Assembly: GCF_014145675.1 (NCBI RefSeq)
Contig: NZ_JACGZW010000019.1
Location: 114,278-178,277, forward strand
Direction of reading: 5' to 3'
DNA length: 64,000 nucleotides
DNA from: Amycolatopsis dendrobii
GTDB lineage: Bacteria > Actinomycetota > Actinomycetes > Mycobacteriales > Pseudonocardiaceae
Position numbers and translations under genes: made by a program. Positions within the stretch are counted from its first letter, which is position 1; each line of letters begins with the position of its first letter. Of this stretch, positions 42,975 through 50,727 are shown one piece after another. Under the pieces are notes generated by a model, which saw only the letters and a list, made by a program, of their open reading frames with translations, was not told the DNA's origin and did no database searches.

Positions 42975-43147
42975 CAGGCGACCTCCTCGGTCTCGTCGCG
43001 GCTTGCCGCAAAGCGCCCCAATGTGGCATTGGGTGCGTCACACGCAACGAATGCCACATTGGGTGCGTCACATGGACCCAACGCCACATTGGGGCGTTCG
43101 AGGCGCTCCGAGAGAAAGGTGCTCAAGCGACCTCCTCGGTCTCGTCG
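42974..43147. repeat. Insertion of a 30-bp-period palindromic element flanked by a 25-bp duplication
   Basis: The 21-mer GCGACCTCCTCGGTCTCGTCG occurs at 42978-42998 and 43127-43147, extended to 25 bp with one mismatch. Between them, 43014-43096 has perfect 14-bp terminal inverted repeats CGCCCCAATGTGGC / GCCACATTGGGGCG and an internal CATTGGGTGCGTCACA unit repeated at 30-bp spacing (43027, 43057, 43087 partial). A related element is at 63803. The duplicated flank is the end of the 492-aa gene plus the ribosome-binding site of the 267-aa gene. Confidence 0.88.
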
Positions 43148-44601
43148 TCAGCTCGTTCGACCTCCGCGGTGGACAGCAGCAGATCGGCCCCGCCGAACTC
43201 CGGGTCGTCGAGCAGGGTGCCGTCGTCGACGGCGAGCAGCACGTGGCGTTCCCCCTGCCGGCGCGCCGCGCCGACCTCGGGACTGTAAGCGTGCAGGGCA
43301 CGCAGCGCGACCAGGGACGCCAGGTGCGGCTGCCCGGAGCGGCGCGCGTCCTCCAGCAGCCCGGACAGCCGGCGCGGGACATCGGGCAGGTCGAGCAGTT
43401 CGTCGGCGAGCCGCCACACGTCGTCGCCGAAGCGGTCGGTCACCTCGGCGGGCACCAGCTCCGGCTCCGGCACCTCGCCGACCAGCTGGTCGCGTTCCGG
43501 GGCGGGCCGCAGCAGCAGCGACACCAGCGAGGACAGCGACGGCACGACCGGCGTCGCGATCCCCGCGACGGCGTGGAAGAAGTGCTCGGCGGGCGCGGTG
43601 GCGTCGGCGAGCGGCAGGCCGAGCGTCGGCATCAGGAGCTGGCCGAACAGGTCGATCGTGGCCCGCTGCGGCGGTCCGGAGAACTGCTGGCGGTCCTGTT
43701 CGGCGCGGAAGACCGCGCCCGCGTCGGCGATCCGCGACTGGAGCTTGGTGTGCCGCCGGATGCAGTCGGCGACGATGTCGACCAGTTCGGCCGCGCGGCG
43801 TTTGTGGTCGGCGTCCTCGGACTCGTCGCGCGCGGTGGTGATGTTCTTCAGGATCGCGTTCTCCGCGCGGAACCGGGACTCGATGTGCCCGAGCGCCGAT
43901 TCGATCAGCTCCGGCACCTCGCTCTCCCAGTCGACCGCGCGCACGTCGCGGCGGGTGGCGTCCAGCTTCGCGCGCAGCGTCTCGCCGTACTGCACGGTGC
44001 GGTAGCGCGCCTGCTCCGCGGCGAGCTTCGCGTCGGCTAGGCGGCCGCGGTTGATCAGGTTCTCCAGCTTCACCTCGGCCGCGATCTGCGCCGATTCGAC
44101 GTCCGTGTCCAGCGCGCCGACCAGCACGTTGATCGCCTCGTCGGTGGCGCGCAGGTACACCTCGCCGTCCGGGGCGGCCAGTTCGACCAGGAGCTTGAAG
44201 TCGAACTGGCGGCGCTGGTAGCCACCGGGGCCGAGCGAGCCGTACACGCGCCGGAAGCCGCGGTCGGTCGTGCCGACGTTGATCAGGTTGTCCAGCACCC
44301 ACTTCGCGACGCGCACGTGCTCTTCCGGCATCCGCGAGGGCGCCTGCAGCGAGATGAACGGCAGCAGCCGGTCGATGACCTGGTCGTGGCCCGCCCCGGT
44401 GTCGAAGTCCATCGCGATGGTGACCTGGTCGATCGTGTGCAGCGCGATCTCGGCCATCTGGTACACCGTGGCGTCGGCCCAGTCGAGCTTCGCCTTGCGC
44501 GCGTCGAGGTCGTGCAACGGCGCGGTGCAGGCGAGCGCCTTCAGCCGACGGGTCAGCCCCTCGTCGGCGAGCCCAGCGGCGCCCATCTCGTCGTATCGCA
44601 C
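43123..44601 (-). CDS. MukF/JetA-like kleisin-type subunit of the SMC cassette (predicted)
   Basis: A 492-aa, largely helical soluble protein, first gene of the cassette. Its size and leading position fit MukF/MksF/JetA, the kleisin that bridges the SMC heads. Visible segments include TVYQMAEIALHTIDQVTIAMDF, long helices such as LINRGRLADAKLAAEQARY and IESRFRAENAILKNITTARD, and an acidic C-terminus ERADDETEEVA. The start is GTG at 44601, eight bases after a TAGCCT hexamer, suggesting a leaderless transcript; an internal ATG five codons later is an alternative. Without the inserted repeat, its TGA would overlap the next ATG as TGATG. Family membership is inference. Confidence 0.62.
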   Translation of the reverse strand: MRYDEMGAAGLADEGLTRRLKALACTAPLHDLDARKAKLDWADATVYQMAEIALHTIDQVTIAMDFDTGAGHDQVIDRLLPFISLQAPSRMPEEHVRVAKWVLDNLINVGTTDRGFRRVYGSLGPGGYQRRQFDFKLLVELAAPDGEVYLRATDEAINVLVGALDTDVESAQIAAEVKLENLINRGRLADAKLAAEQARYRTVQYGETLRAKLDATRRDVRAVDWESEVPELIESALGHIESRFRAENAILKNITTARDESEDADHKRRAAELVDIVADCIRRHTKLQSRIADAGAVFRAEQDRQQFSGPPQRATIDLFGQLLMPTLGLPLADATAPAEHFFHAVAGIATPVVPSLSSLVSLLLRPAPERDQLVGEVPEPELVPAEVTDRFGDDVWRLADELLDLPDVPRRLSGLLEDARRSGQPHLASLVALRALHAYSPEVGAARRQGERHVLLAVDDGTLLDDPEFGGADLLLSTAEVERADDETEEVA

Positions 44602-44663
44602 AGCAGGTCAGGCTAGTCGGCCTGCCCGAGCGCCCGCACACGCGGACGGCTAGCGTGGCGGGC
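44602..44663. promoter_or_regulatory. Divergent leaderless promoter pair
   Basis: Within 62 bp, a rightward TAGCGT (44651-44656) ends 7 bp before the ATG of the oxidoreductase, and a leftward TAGCCT stands 8 bp before the GTG of the SMC-cassette gene. Both fit the TANNNT -10 box with transcription starting at the start codon, common in actinobacteria. Neither gene has a good ribosome-binding site, in agreement. Confidence 0.6.
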
Positions 44664-45104
44664 ATGCGGGAGATGACCAGGGCGGAGTGGTGGAAGTTCG
44701 CGAGCGAGGGCACGCGGACCGGGATGCTGGGGATCGTGCGGGCCAGCGGAGCCCCGGTCGTCACGCCCGTGTGGTTCCTGCTGAACGAGGGCCCGGACGG
44801 CGACGAGCTGATCTTCACCACCGGCACGGACACGCTCAAGGGCAAGGCCCTGCGCCGCGACGCGCGGATCTCGCTCGCCGTGGACGACCAGCGGCCGCCG
44901 TTCTCGTACGTCCAGTTCACCGCCGAGGCCGAACTGCACCACGACCTCGACGAAATGCTGGAGTGGGCCACCCGGCTCGGCGCGCGGTACATGGGCGAGG
45001 AGAACGGCCTGGCCTACGGCAAGCGCAACGCCGTCCCGGAAGAATCCCTCGTCCGGGCGAGGATCACGAAGGTGATCGCGCGGGCGGACATCGCCGGGTT
45101 CTGA
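44664..45104 (+). CDS. PPOX-class (probable F420-dependent) oxidoreductase
   Basis: Small split-barrel flavin/F420-binding protein of the pyridoxamine-phosphate-oxidase superfamily; substrate unknown. The 146-aa product from the ATG at 44664 (MREMTRAEWWKFASEG) shows the barrel strands TGMLGIVRASGAPVVTPVWF, DELIFTTGTDTLKGKALRRD and RISLAVDDQRPPFSYVQF, the usual cofactor-binding run of this class. A GTG three codons upstream is an alternative start. A TAGCGT -10-like box lies 7 bp upstream, so the mRNA may be leaderless. It is divergent from the SMC cassette and not obviously linked to it. Confidence 0.88.
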   Translation: MREMTRAEWWKFASEGTRTGMLGIVRASGAPVVTPVWFLLNEGPDGDELIFTTGTDTLKGKALRRDARISLAVDDQRPPFSYVQFTAEAELHHDLDEMLEWATRLGARYMGEENGLAYGKRNAVPEESLVRARITKVIARADIAGF

Positions 45105-45170
45105 CCCGTCGCTTCTTTCGGCGCACGCTCCGCGGCCACGGCTGCGGAGCGTAATGCCGCGATCGCACTA

Positions 45171-45228
45171 TTGACACCGCACCTGCCGAGGGTGTGTGAT
45201 CTGTCCCGATAAATAGGAAAGTTTCCTA
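45171..45228 (+). promoter_or_regulatory. Promoter and palindromic operator of the sugar dehydrogenase
   Basis: TTGACA at 45171-45176 and TGTGAT 18 bp later form a sigma-70-type pair. Just downstream, 45214-45228 is a perfect palindrome TAGGAAA-G-TTTCCTA in an AT-rich patch. Its place after the -10 box suits a repressor, perhaps of the ROK or LacI kind that controls sugar genes. The regulator is not in the window. Confidence 0.65.
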
Positions 45229-45285
45229 ACGAAGACTGTGCAGTTCCCCGCCGCCGCCCCGATCCCCCTCAAGCAGGAGGCCCCC

Positions 45286-47361
45286 GTGGCACGACGCTCG
45301 ACGTTGAGCGCGCTGTTCGCCGGTACCGCGGCGACCGCGCTCGGCTGCGCACTGCTGACCCCCGTGACCGCCACCGCGGCCACCGGGGACTACGAGTCCG
45401 AGGACGCGACGCTCTCCCAGGCCAAGATCGCCACGAACCACTCCGGCTACTCCGGCAAGGGATTCGTGGACTTCGACAACCTCGTCGGCAGCTACGCCGA
45501 CTACTCGGTCAACGCGGCACAGGCCGGCACGCACACGCTGACTTTCCGCTACGCCAACGGAACCGCCGACGACCGGCCGATGAAGCTCGTGGTCGACGGA
45601 GGCGACAAGGGCACGGTTTCCTTCCCCGGCACCGGTTCCTGGACGACGTGGAAGACCGTCACCGCGACCGTCCAGCTCACCGCGGGCGTCAACCACGTGC
45701 GCACCGTTTCGGCGTCCGCGAACGGCGGGCCCAACACCGACAAGATCACCGACAGCTTCTCCGCCCCGGCCGACACCGAGCCGCCGACGCCGCCGAAGAA
45801 CTTCCAGGCGTCGAACATCCGGCCGACCGCGGCCGATTTCCGCTGGGACGCGGCGACGGACAACGTCGGCGTCACGCGGTACGAGATCAACCGCGGCGGC
45901 AACACGCTGAAGGTCGTGGACGGCAAGACCACCTCGGCGACCGTCGACCAGCTGACGCCGAACACCTCCTACGACATCTCGGTGATCGCCTACGACGCGG
46001 CGGGCAACCCGTCGCAGCCGAGCAACGTGGTCGGCGTGAAAACCCCGCCCAGCGACGACAAAACCCCGCCGAGCGTGCCCGGTTCGCTCAAGGTCACCGG
46101 CAGCACTTCGGACAGCATTTCGTTGTCCTGGAAGGCTTCCACCGACGACAGCGGCTCGATCGCGGGCTACGACGTGTACCAGGGCAACGACATCGTCTCG
46201 ACCACCTCGCAGACTTCGGCGACGGTCACCGACCTCAAGCCGAACACGTCCTACACATTCACCGTGAAGGCGCGTGACCCCAACGGGAACGCCTCCGCGG
46301 CGAGCAACGCGGTCACCGCGAAGACGACCAGCAGCAGCGGTGCGGGCGGCGGAATCCCGTCGTACGACAAGGACATCGCGAAGGTCGACCTCGGCTGGGC
46401 GGTCGGTTTCCTGCCGAACGGCAACGCGCTGGTGACCGAACGGGACCGGTTCGAACTGCTGCAGATCACCCCGGACGGCAAGAAGACGACGCTCGGCAAG
46501 ATCCCCGGCGTGGTCACCACGAACGGCGAGGGCGGGCTGCTCGGGCTGGCGATTTCGCCGCAGTGGAACACCGATCACGCGGTGTACCTGTACCACACGT
46601 CCTCCAGCGACAACCGGATCGTGAAGGTCACCTACGACGGCACCACGCTGTCGAAGACCACCACGCCGGTGCTGACCGGGATGTCGAAGAACCAGTACCA
46701 CAACGGCGGCCGGATCGCGTTCGGCCCGGACGGCAAGCTGTACGCCACTGTCGGCGACGCGAAGGTCAAGGCCAACGCGCAGAACAAGAGCTCGCTCAAC
46801 GGCAAGATCCTGCGGCTCAACCCGGACGGTTCCGCGCCGAGCGACAACCCGTTCTACGCCACCGGCGGCAACGCCCGGTACGTCTGGAGCTACGGGCACC
46901 GCAATCCGCAGGGCCTCGCCTGGGACTCGCAGGGGCGGCTGTGGTCGTCGGAGTTCGGCGAGAGCAGCCAGGACGAGCTGAACCTGATCCAGAAGGGCGG
47001 CAACTACGGCTGGTCGGCCTGCGAGGGCACGATCGGCGACTGCAAGGGGACGATCGCGCCGAAGAAGACGTGGCCGACCTCGCAGGCCGGGCCGTCGGGC
47101 ATCGAGATCGTGAACGACTGGATCTACATCGCGGCGGTGACCGGCAAGCAGCTGTTCGTCACGCAGATCAAGGGCGACAGCGTCGGCGACGTGTCCGCGG
47201 TGTTCTCCGGCCGCTGGGGCCGGCTGCGCTCGGTGACCAAGACGCCGGACGGGCACCTGTGGGTGACCTCGACGAACAACGACAAGCTCGGCGGCACGCC
47301 CGACACCATCGACAACGTGGTGGTGCAGCTGAAGTTCCCCGGCGCGGGGCTCGCCGGATAA
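45286..47361 (+). CDS. Secreted PQQ-type sugar dehydrogenase with CBM and two FN3 domains
   Basis: Exported glucose/sorbosone-dehydrogenase-like (GSDH) beta-propeller enzyme. The GTG at 45286 follows AGGAGG by 5 bp and gives 691 aa. A signal peptide (ARRSTLSALFAGTAATALG, cut near ATATAATG) leads to a CBM35/CBM6-like domain (YESEDATLSQAKIATNHSG), then two fibronectin type III domains (about 165-260 and 263-355) and a propeller from about 365: GFLPNGNALVTERD, GEGGLLGLAISPQW, HNGGRIAFGPDGKLY, YGHRNPQGLAWD and EFGESSQDELNLI. The modules suggest action on bound polysaccharide or its sugars; PQQ use is known for the family, not proven here. It has its own promoter and a strong hairpin after it. Confidence 0.9.
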   Translation: MARRSTLSALFAGTAATALGCALLTPVTATAATGDYESEDATLSQAKIATNHSGYSGKGFVDFDNLVGSYADYSVNAAQAGTHTLTFRYANGTADDRPMKLVVDGGDKGTVSFPGTGSWTTWKTVTATVQLTAGVNHVRTVSASANGGPNTDKITDSFSAPADTEPPTPPKNFQASNIRPTAADFRWDAATDNVGVTRYEINRGGNTLKVVDGKTTSATVDQLTPNTSYDISVIAYDAAGNPSQPSNVVGVKTPPSDDKTPPSVPGSLKVTGSTSDSISLSWKASTDDSGSIAGYDVYQGNDIVSTTSQTSATVTDLKPNTSYTFTVKARDPNGNASAASNAVTAKTTSSSGAGGGIPSYDKDIAKVDLGWAVGFLPNGNALVTERDRFELLQITPDGKKTTLGKIPGVVTTNGEGGLLGLAISPQWNTDHAVYLYHTSSSDNRIVKVTYDGTTLSKTTTPVLTGMSKNQYHNGGRIAFGPDGKLYATVGDAKVKANAQNKSSLNGKILRLNPDGSAPSDNPFYATGGNARYVWSYGHRNPQGLAWDSQGRLWSSEFGESSQDELNLIQKGGNYGWSACEGTIGDCKGTIAPKKTWPTSQAGPSGIEIVNDWIYIAAVTGKQLFVTQIKGDSVGDVSAVFSGRWGRLRSVTKTPDGHLWVTSTNNDKLGGTPDTIDNVVVQLKFPGAGLAG

Positions 47362-47365
47362 AGCC

Positions 47366-47406
47366 GCGGCAGGGGTGACCGGAGCGGCGCCGGTCACCCC
47401 TGCCGC
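47366..47406. terminator. Bidirectional hairpin between convergent genes
   Basis: A perfect 17-bp stem (GCGGCAGGGGTGACCGG / CCGGTCACCCCTGCCGC) with a 7-base loop lies 4 bp after the sugar dehydrogenase stop and 3 bp after the convergent oxidoreductase stop. There is no clear T-run on the plus strand, but position and strength indicate termination for both genes. Confidence 0.82.
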
Positions 47407-47409
47407 ACC

Positions 47410-48384
47410 TCATTCTTTCACCAGTTCGTAACAGCGGATGCGCGCCTTCGCGTCGAAAACGGGCACCGTGACCATGATTTCGTCCGCGCCGGTCTGCTTC
47501 GCCAGCTCCGAGAGCCGCGCTTGGACCTGCTCTCGCTCACCGTAAGCCTGAGCCGCGCGGAAGTGTTCGAGCTGCGGCACCATCTCCGGCGCGAACTCGT
47601 ACCCGGCGGCCTCTTCCGGCGTGAGCATCGGCTGGTCTCCCCCGCCGCCGGCGAGCAGGTGCGATTTGAGGACGTTCATCGGCCCGGACAGGTACTCGGC
47701 TTCGGCCTCGGTGTCCGCGCAGATCGTCTCGACGCACAGCAGCACGTACGGCGCTGAACGCCACTTCGACGGCTGGAACTTCTCCCGGTAACGCTCCAGC
47801 GAGACCGCGGTGTTGTCCGGCCGGATGTGATGCGCGAACGCGATCGGCAACCCGCGCTCGGCCGCCACCTCCGCCCCCGCCGGGCTGGAACTGAGCAGCC
47901 ACGGCTCCGGCACGGTCACGCCGCCGGGGAGCACCTTGTCGCTGCCGAGATGCTGCAGAAGCTCGTCGACGTCCGCGTGATAGTCGGCTTCCTGAGCCGG
48001 CTCCGCTCCGCGGCGCAGCGCCCGGATGATGTCCGGATCGAGCGCACCGGGCCCGCGGCCCACGCCGAGATCGACCCGGCCGCCGTTGAGCGCCGACAAG
48101 GTGCCGAACTGCTCGGCCAGCGCGAACGGCGCGTGATTAGGCGCCAGAACCCCGCCGGACCCGACCCGGACCCGCGACGTCACCGCGCCCGCGTGCGCCG
48201 CGAGCACCTGCGGGGAGGCACTGGCGATGGCCGGCGAACCGTGATGCTCGGCGAACCAGAGCCTGCGGTAGCCCAGCTCGTCAACCCTGCGCGCGACAGC
48301 GGAGAGCGGTTCGAGCGCCGCGGTGGCCGACTGCCCGGCCTCGACCAGCGCGAGTTCAAGTACGGAGAGCGGCAGATCGATCAT
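47410..48384 (-). CDS. LLM-class flavin-dependent oxidoreductase (bacterial luciferase-like)
   Basis: FMN- or F420-using monooxygenase/reductase with a TIM-barrel fold; substrate unknown. The ATG at 48384 (MIDLPLSVLELALVEAG) gives 324 aa; frames further upstream are not supported. Features of the MsnO8-like subgroup are LWFAEHHGSPAIASASPQVL, RVRVGSGGVLAPNHAPFALAE, GRVDLGVGRGPGALDPD and a C-terminal QTGADEIMVTVPVFD. It ends head-to-head against the sugar dehydrogenase and shares the hairpin between them. Confidence 0.92.
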   Translation of the reverse strand: MIDLPLSVLELALVEAGQSATAALEPLSAVARRVDELGYRRLWFAEHHGSPAIASASPQVLAAHAGAVTSRVRVGSGGVLAPNHAPFALAEQFGTLSALNGGRVDLGVGRGPGALDPDIIRALRRGAEPAQEADYHADVDELLQHLGSDKVLPGGVTVPEPWLLSSSPAGAEVAAERGLPIAFAHHIRPDNTAVSLERYREKFQPSKWRSAPYVLLCVETICADTEAEAEYLSGPMNVLKSHLLAGGGGDQPMLTPEEAAGYEFAPEMVPQLEHFRAAQAYGEREQVQARLSELAKQTGADEIMVTVPVFDAKARIRCYELVKE

Positions 48385-48737
48385 GCCCCCTACGGTAGCG
48401 AACACGGTGGTGTGGCGGGGGTGATTTGTCCACTGTGGACGCACCCTTGACGGCGGGGCGGGCGCCGCGGGGCCGGGGGCGCGTGCCTGGAGGGGCGCCC
48501 ACTGGGCGGGTGCCTTGCGGAAAGCGCAGGACGGAGCAGTCAGCGCCACGGAAGGCGTAGCAGAACGCTCGCGGGACGAGCGATGGTCCCGGGCCCGTCC
48601 AGCGCGGCGGGGATCCGCCGGCAGGCGCACCCTCGTGAGTGTTCAGGCCGGTTCCCACCGGCATAGGCACTCACGAGACTTCCGGCGGCGCTGATCCCGG
48701 CGGGCCGCCGAGCGGCAGCGCCCCGCCGACCGCCGCG
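48385..48737. other. Gap between the LLM oxidoreductase and whiA
   Basis: 353 bp of very GC-rich DNA with no convincing gene. Its only clear feature is copy 4 of the 44-bp palindromic element at 48633-48676. No T-run terminator for whiA is visible. Confidence 0.55.
48633..48676. repeat. 44-bp dispersed palindromic element, copy 4
   Basis: Outer arms TCGTGAGTG / CACTCACGA are perfect and the inner hairpin is CCGGT-TCCC-ACCGG. It lies 57 bp past the whiA stop, at the boundary between the accessory region and the conserved whiA block. Confidence 0.9.
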
Positions 48738-49727
48738 TCAGGCTTCTTCTTCGAGCATTTCCGGGGTTACCGCCGATTCGGTGTCCGGGATGCTCAGTTC
48801 CTTCGCCCGCTTGTCCGCCATCGCCAGCAGCCGGCGGATCCGGCCGGCCACCGCGTCTTTCGTCATCTGCGGATCGGACAGCTGGCCCAGTTCCTCGAGC
48901 GACGCCTGGCGGTTCGACAGGCGCAGACGGCCGGCGGCGAGCAGGTGGTCCGGGGCGGTGTCGCCGAGGATCTCCAGGGCGCGTTCCACCCGGGCGGCCG
49001 CCGCGACCGCGGCGCGGGCCGAGCGGCGCAGGTTCGCGTCGTCGAAGTTGGCGAGGCGGTTGGCGGTCGCTCGCACCTCGCGGCGCATCCGGCGCTCTTC
49101 CCACTGCAGCACGCTCGTGTGCGCGCCCAGGCGGGTCAGCAGGGCGCCGATGGCGTCGCCGTCGCGGACCACGACGCGGTCCGCGCCCCGCACCTCACGG
49201 GACTTCGCCTGGATGCCCATCCGCCGGGCCGCGCCGACCAGGGCCAAGGCCGCTTCCGGGCCGGGGCAGGTCACTTCCAGCGACGACGAGCGGCCCGGTT
49301 CGGTCAGCGAGCCGTGGGCCAGGAAGGCACCGCGCCAGGCTGCTTCGGCGTCGGCCACTCCGCCGGACACCACGGCGGCGGGCAGTCCTCGCACGGGGCG
49401 GCCGCGCTGGTCGATCAAACCCGTCTGGCGCGCCAGGCCCTCGCCGTCCTTCACCACGCGCACGACGTACCGCGTCCCCTTGCGCAGGCCGCCGCTCGCG
49501 GTGATCACGTGGACGTCCGAATGGTGTCCGTACAGCTCGTGGATCTCCTTGCGCAACCTCCGCGCGACCGAACCCGTGTCCAGCTCCGCTTCGACCACCA
49601 CCCGGCCGGCCACGATGTGCAGCCCGCCCGCGAAGCGAAGCAGCGACGCGACCTCCGCCCGGCGCGGCCCGATCTTCGTGATCTCGAGCCGGCTCAGTTC
49701 GTCTTTCACCGCGGCGGTCATCGCCAT
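48738..49727 (-). CDS. whiA: WhiA, sporulation/cell-division transcription regulator
   Basis: Conserved regulator, essential for sporulation septation in Streptomyces, with a degenerate LAGLIDADG homing-endonuclease fold and a C-terminal helix-turn-helix. The 329-aa product starts MAMTAAVKDELSRLEIT (an ATG two codons later is possible). The LAGLIDADG-like core includes AAWRGAFLAHGSLTEP and the HTH end is QASLEELGQLSDPQMTKDAV followed by AGRIRRLLAMADKRA. It is the last gene of the uvrC-rapZ-yvcK-whiA run, in the same order as M. tuberculosis Rv1420-Rv1423. Confidence 0.97.
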   Translation of the reverse strand: MAMTAAVKDELSRLEITKIGPRRAEVASLLRFAGGLHIVAGRVVVEAELDTGSVARRLRKEIHELYGHHSDVHVITASGGLRKGTRYVVRVVKDGEGLARQTGLIDQRGRPVRGLPAAVVSGGVADAEAAWRGAFLAHGSLTEPGRSSSLEVTCPGPEAALALVGAARRMGIQAKSREVRGADRVVVRDGDAIGALLTRLGAHTSVLQWEERRMRREVRATANRLANFDDANLRRSARAAVAAAARVERALEILGDTAPDHLLAAGRLRLSNRQASLEELGQLSDPQMTKDAVAGRIRRLLAMADKRAKELSIPDTESAVTPEMLEEEA

Positions 49728-49763
49728 GTACTGCCCCTCCTGCCTTTCGCTGCGCGCCCGCCG

Positions 49764-50726
49764 TCACCCACAGTGCTCCCCGCCGAGGCCGAGTGCCTCT
49801 CGCATGCACTGGGCGAGCGCACCAGGATCATGCCGTCCCGCCACGACCGGGTCGGCCACCGCCCCCAGGCAGGCCCTGGCTCCGAGGCGTTCGGCCGCCC
49901 GGCGCAGGCTTGCCGGGTCAGGGACGGAATCACGGTCCGCGACGACGGCGTCGACCCGCAGCGCGGGCGCGTGCTCGAAGAGTACGTCCAGATGCCGCTC
50001 GGGGGAGAATCCGCCGGTTTCCCCCGGTTGGGGGACAAGATTCAGCACGACGACCTTCGTCGCCGTGGTGCGCACGAGCGCGTCGTGCAGATCCGGGACC
50101 AGCACATGCGGCAGCACGCTGGTGAACCACGAGCCGGGGCCGAGAAAAACGACATCCGCCTCCAGCACCGCCTCGATCGCCTCCGCGCAACCGCGCGGCG
50201 GGCGCTCCTGGCGTCCGGCCGGGTGCAGCGTGATGCGGTGCACCTGGCCGGGCGTGCTGGCGACGGCGACCTGGCCCCGGATCCGCCGGATCGCGTCCGG
50301 GTCCTCGCTGTCCAGGCCGCTGACCTCGCCTTCGATCTCCAGCGGCTCCGGCGACATCGGCAGCACCCGGCCGGAGATGCCCATCAGCCTGCTCGCCTCG
50401 TCCAGCGCGGCCACCGGGTCGCCGAGCACCTCGAACAGCCCGGCGAGCAGCAGGTTCCCGACCGCGTGCCCGGCGAGCGCGCCGTCGCCGCCGAAGCGGT
50501 GCTGGAACACCTCCGCCCACAGCCGCCCGCCGTCCTCCGCGGCGAAGGCGGCGAACGCCTGGCGCAGGTCGCCCGGCGGCAGCAGCCCCAGTTCGCGCCG
50601 CAGCCTGCCGGACGACCCGCCGTCGTCGGCCACCGTCACCACCGCCGTGACGGCGCGGGTGATCCGCCGGAGCGCGGTCAGCGTCGCGTGCAGCCCGTGT
50701 CCTCCGCCCAGCGCCACCGCGCGCAC
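49764..50726 (-). CDS. yvcK: YvcK/CofD-like gluconeogenesis factor
   Basis: UDP-sugar-binding regulatory protein of the CofD family, linked to carbon metabolism and cell-envelope control (CuvA in mycobacteria). The GTG at 50726, one base after the rapZ stop, gives 320 aa (VRAVALGGGHGLHATL); a TTG five codons upstream inside rapZ is an alternative. Motifs are ALGGGHGLHATL, TVADDGGSSGRLRRELG, VGNLLLAGLFEVLGDP and VVFLGPGSWFTSVLPHVLV, which bind the nucleotide-sugar. It sits tightly between rapZ and whiA. Confidence 0.95.
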   Translation of the reverse strand: MRAVALGGGHGLHATLTALRRITRAVTAVVTVADDGGSSGRLRRELGLLPPGDLRQAFAAFAAEDGGRLWAEVFQHRFGGDGALAGHAVGNLLLAGLFEVLGDPVAALDEASRLMGISGRVLPMSPEPLEIEGEVSGLDSEDPDAIRRIRGQVAVASTPGQVHRITLHPAGRQERPPRGCAEAIEAVLEADVVFLGPGSWFTSVLPHVLVPDLHDALVRTTATKVVVLNLVPQPGETGGFSPERHLDVLFEHAPALRVDAVVADRDSVPDPASLRRAAERLGARACLGAVADPVVAGRHDPGALAQCMREALGLGGEHCG

Positions 50727-50727
50727 G

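Noticed and set aside
37113..43841. A 2242-aa open frame on the plus strand opposite the SMC-like gene
   Set aside because: It is the antisense shadow of the 1487-aa gene and its neighbours in very high-GC DNA; it has arginine-rich, low-complexity composition and no recognisable domain.
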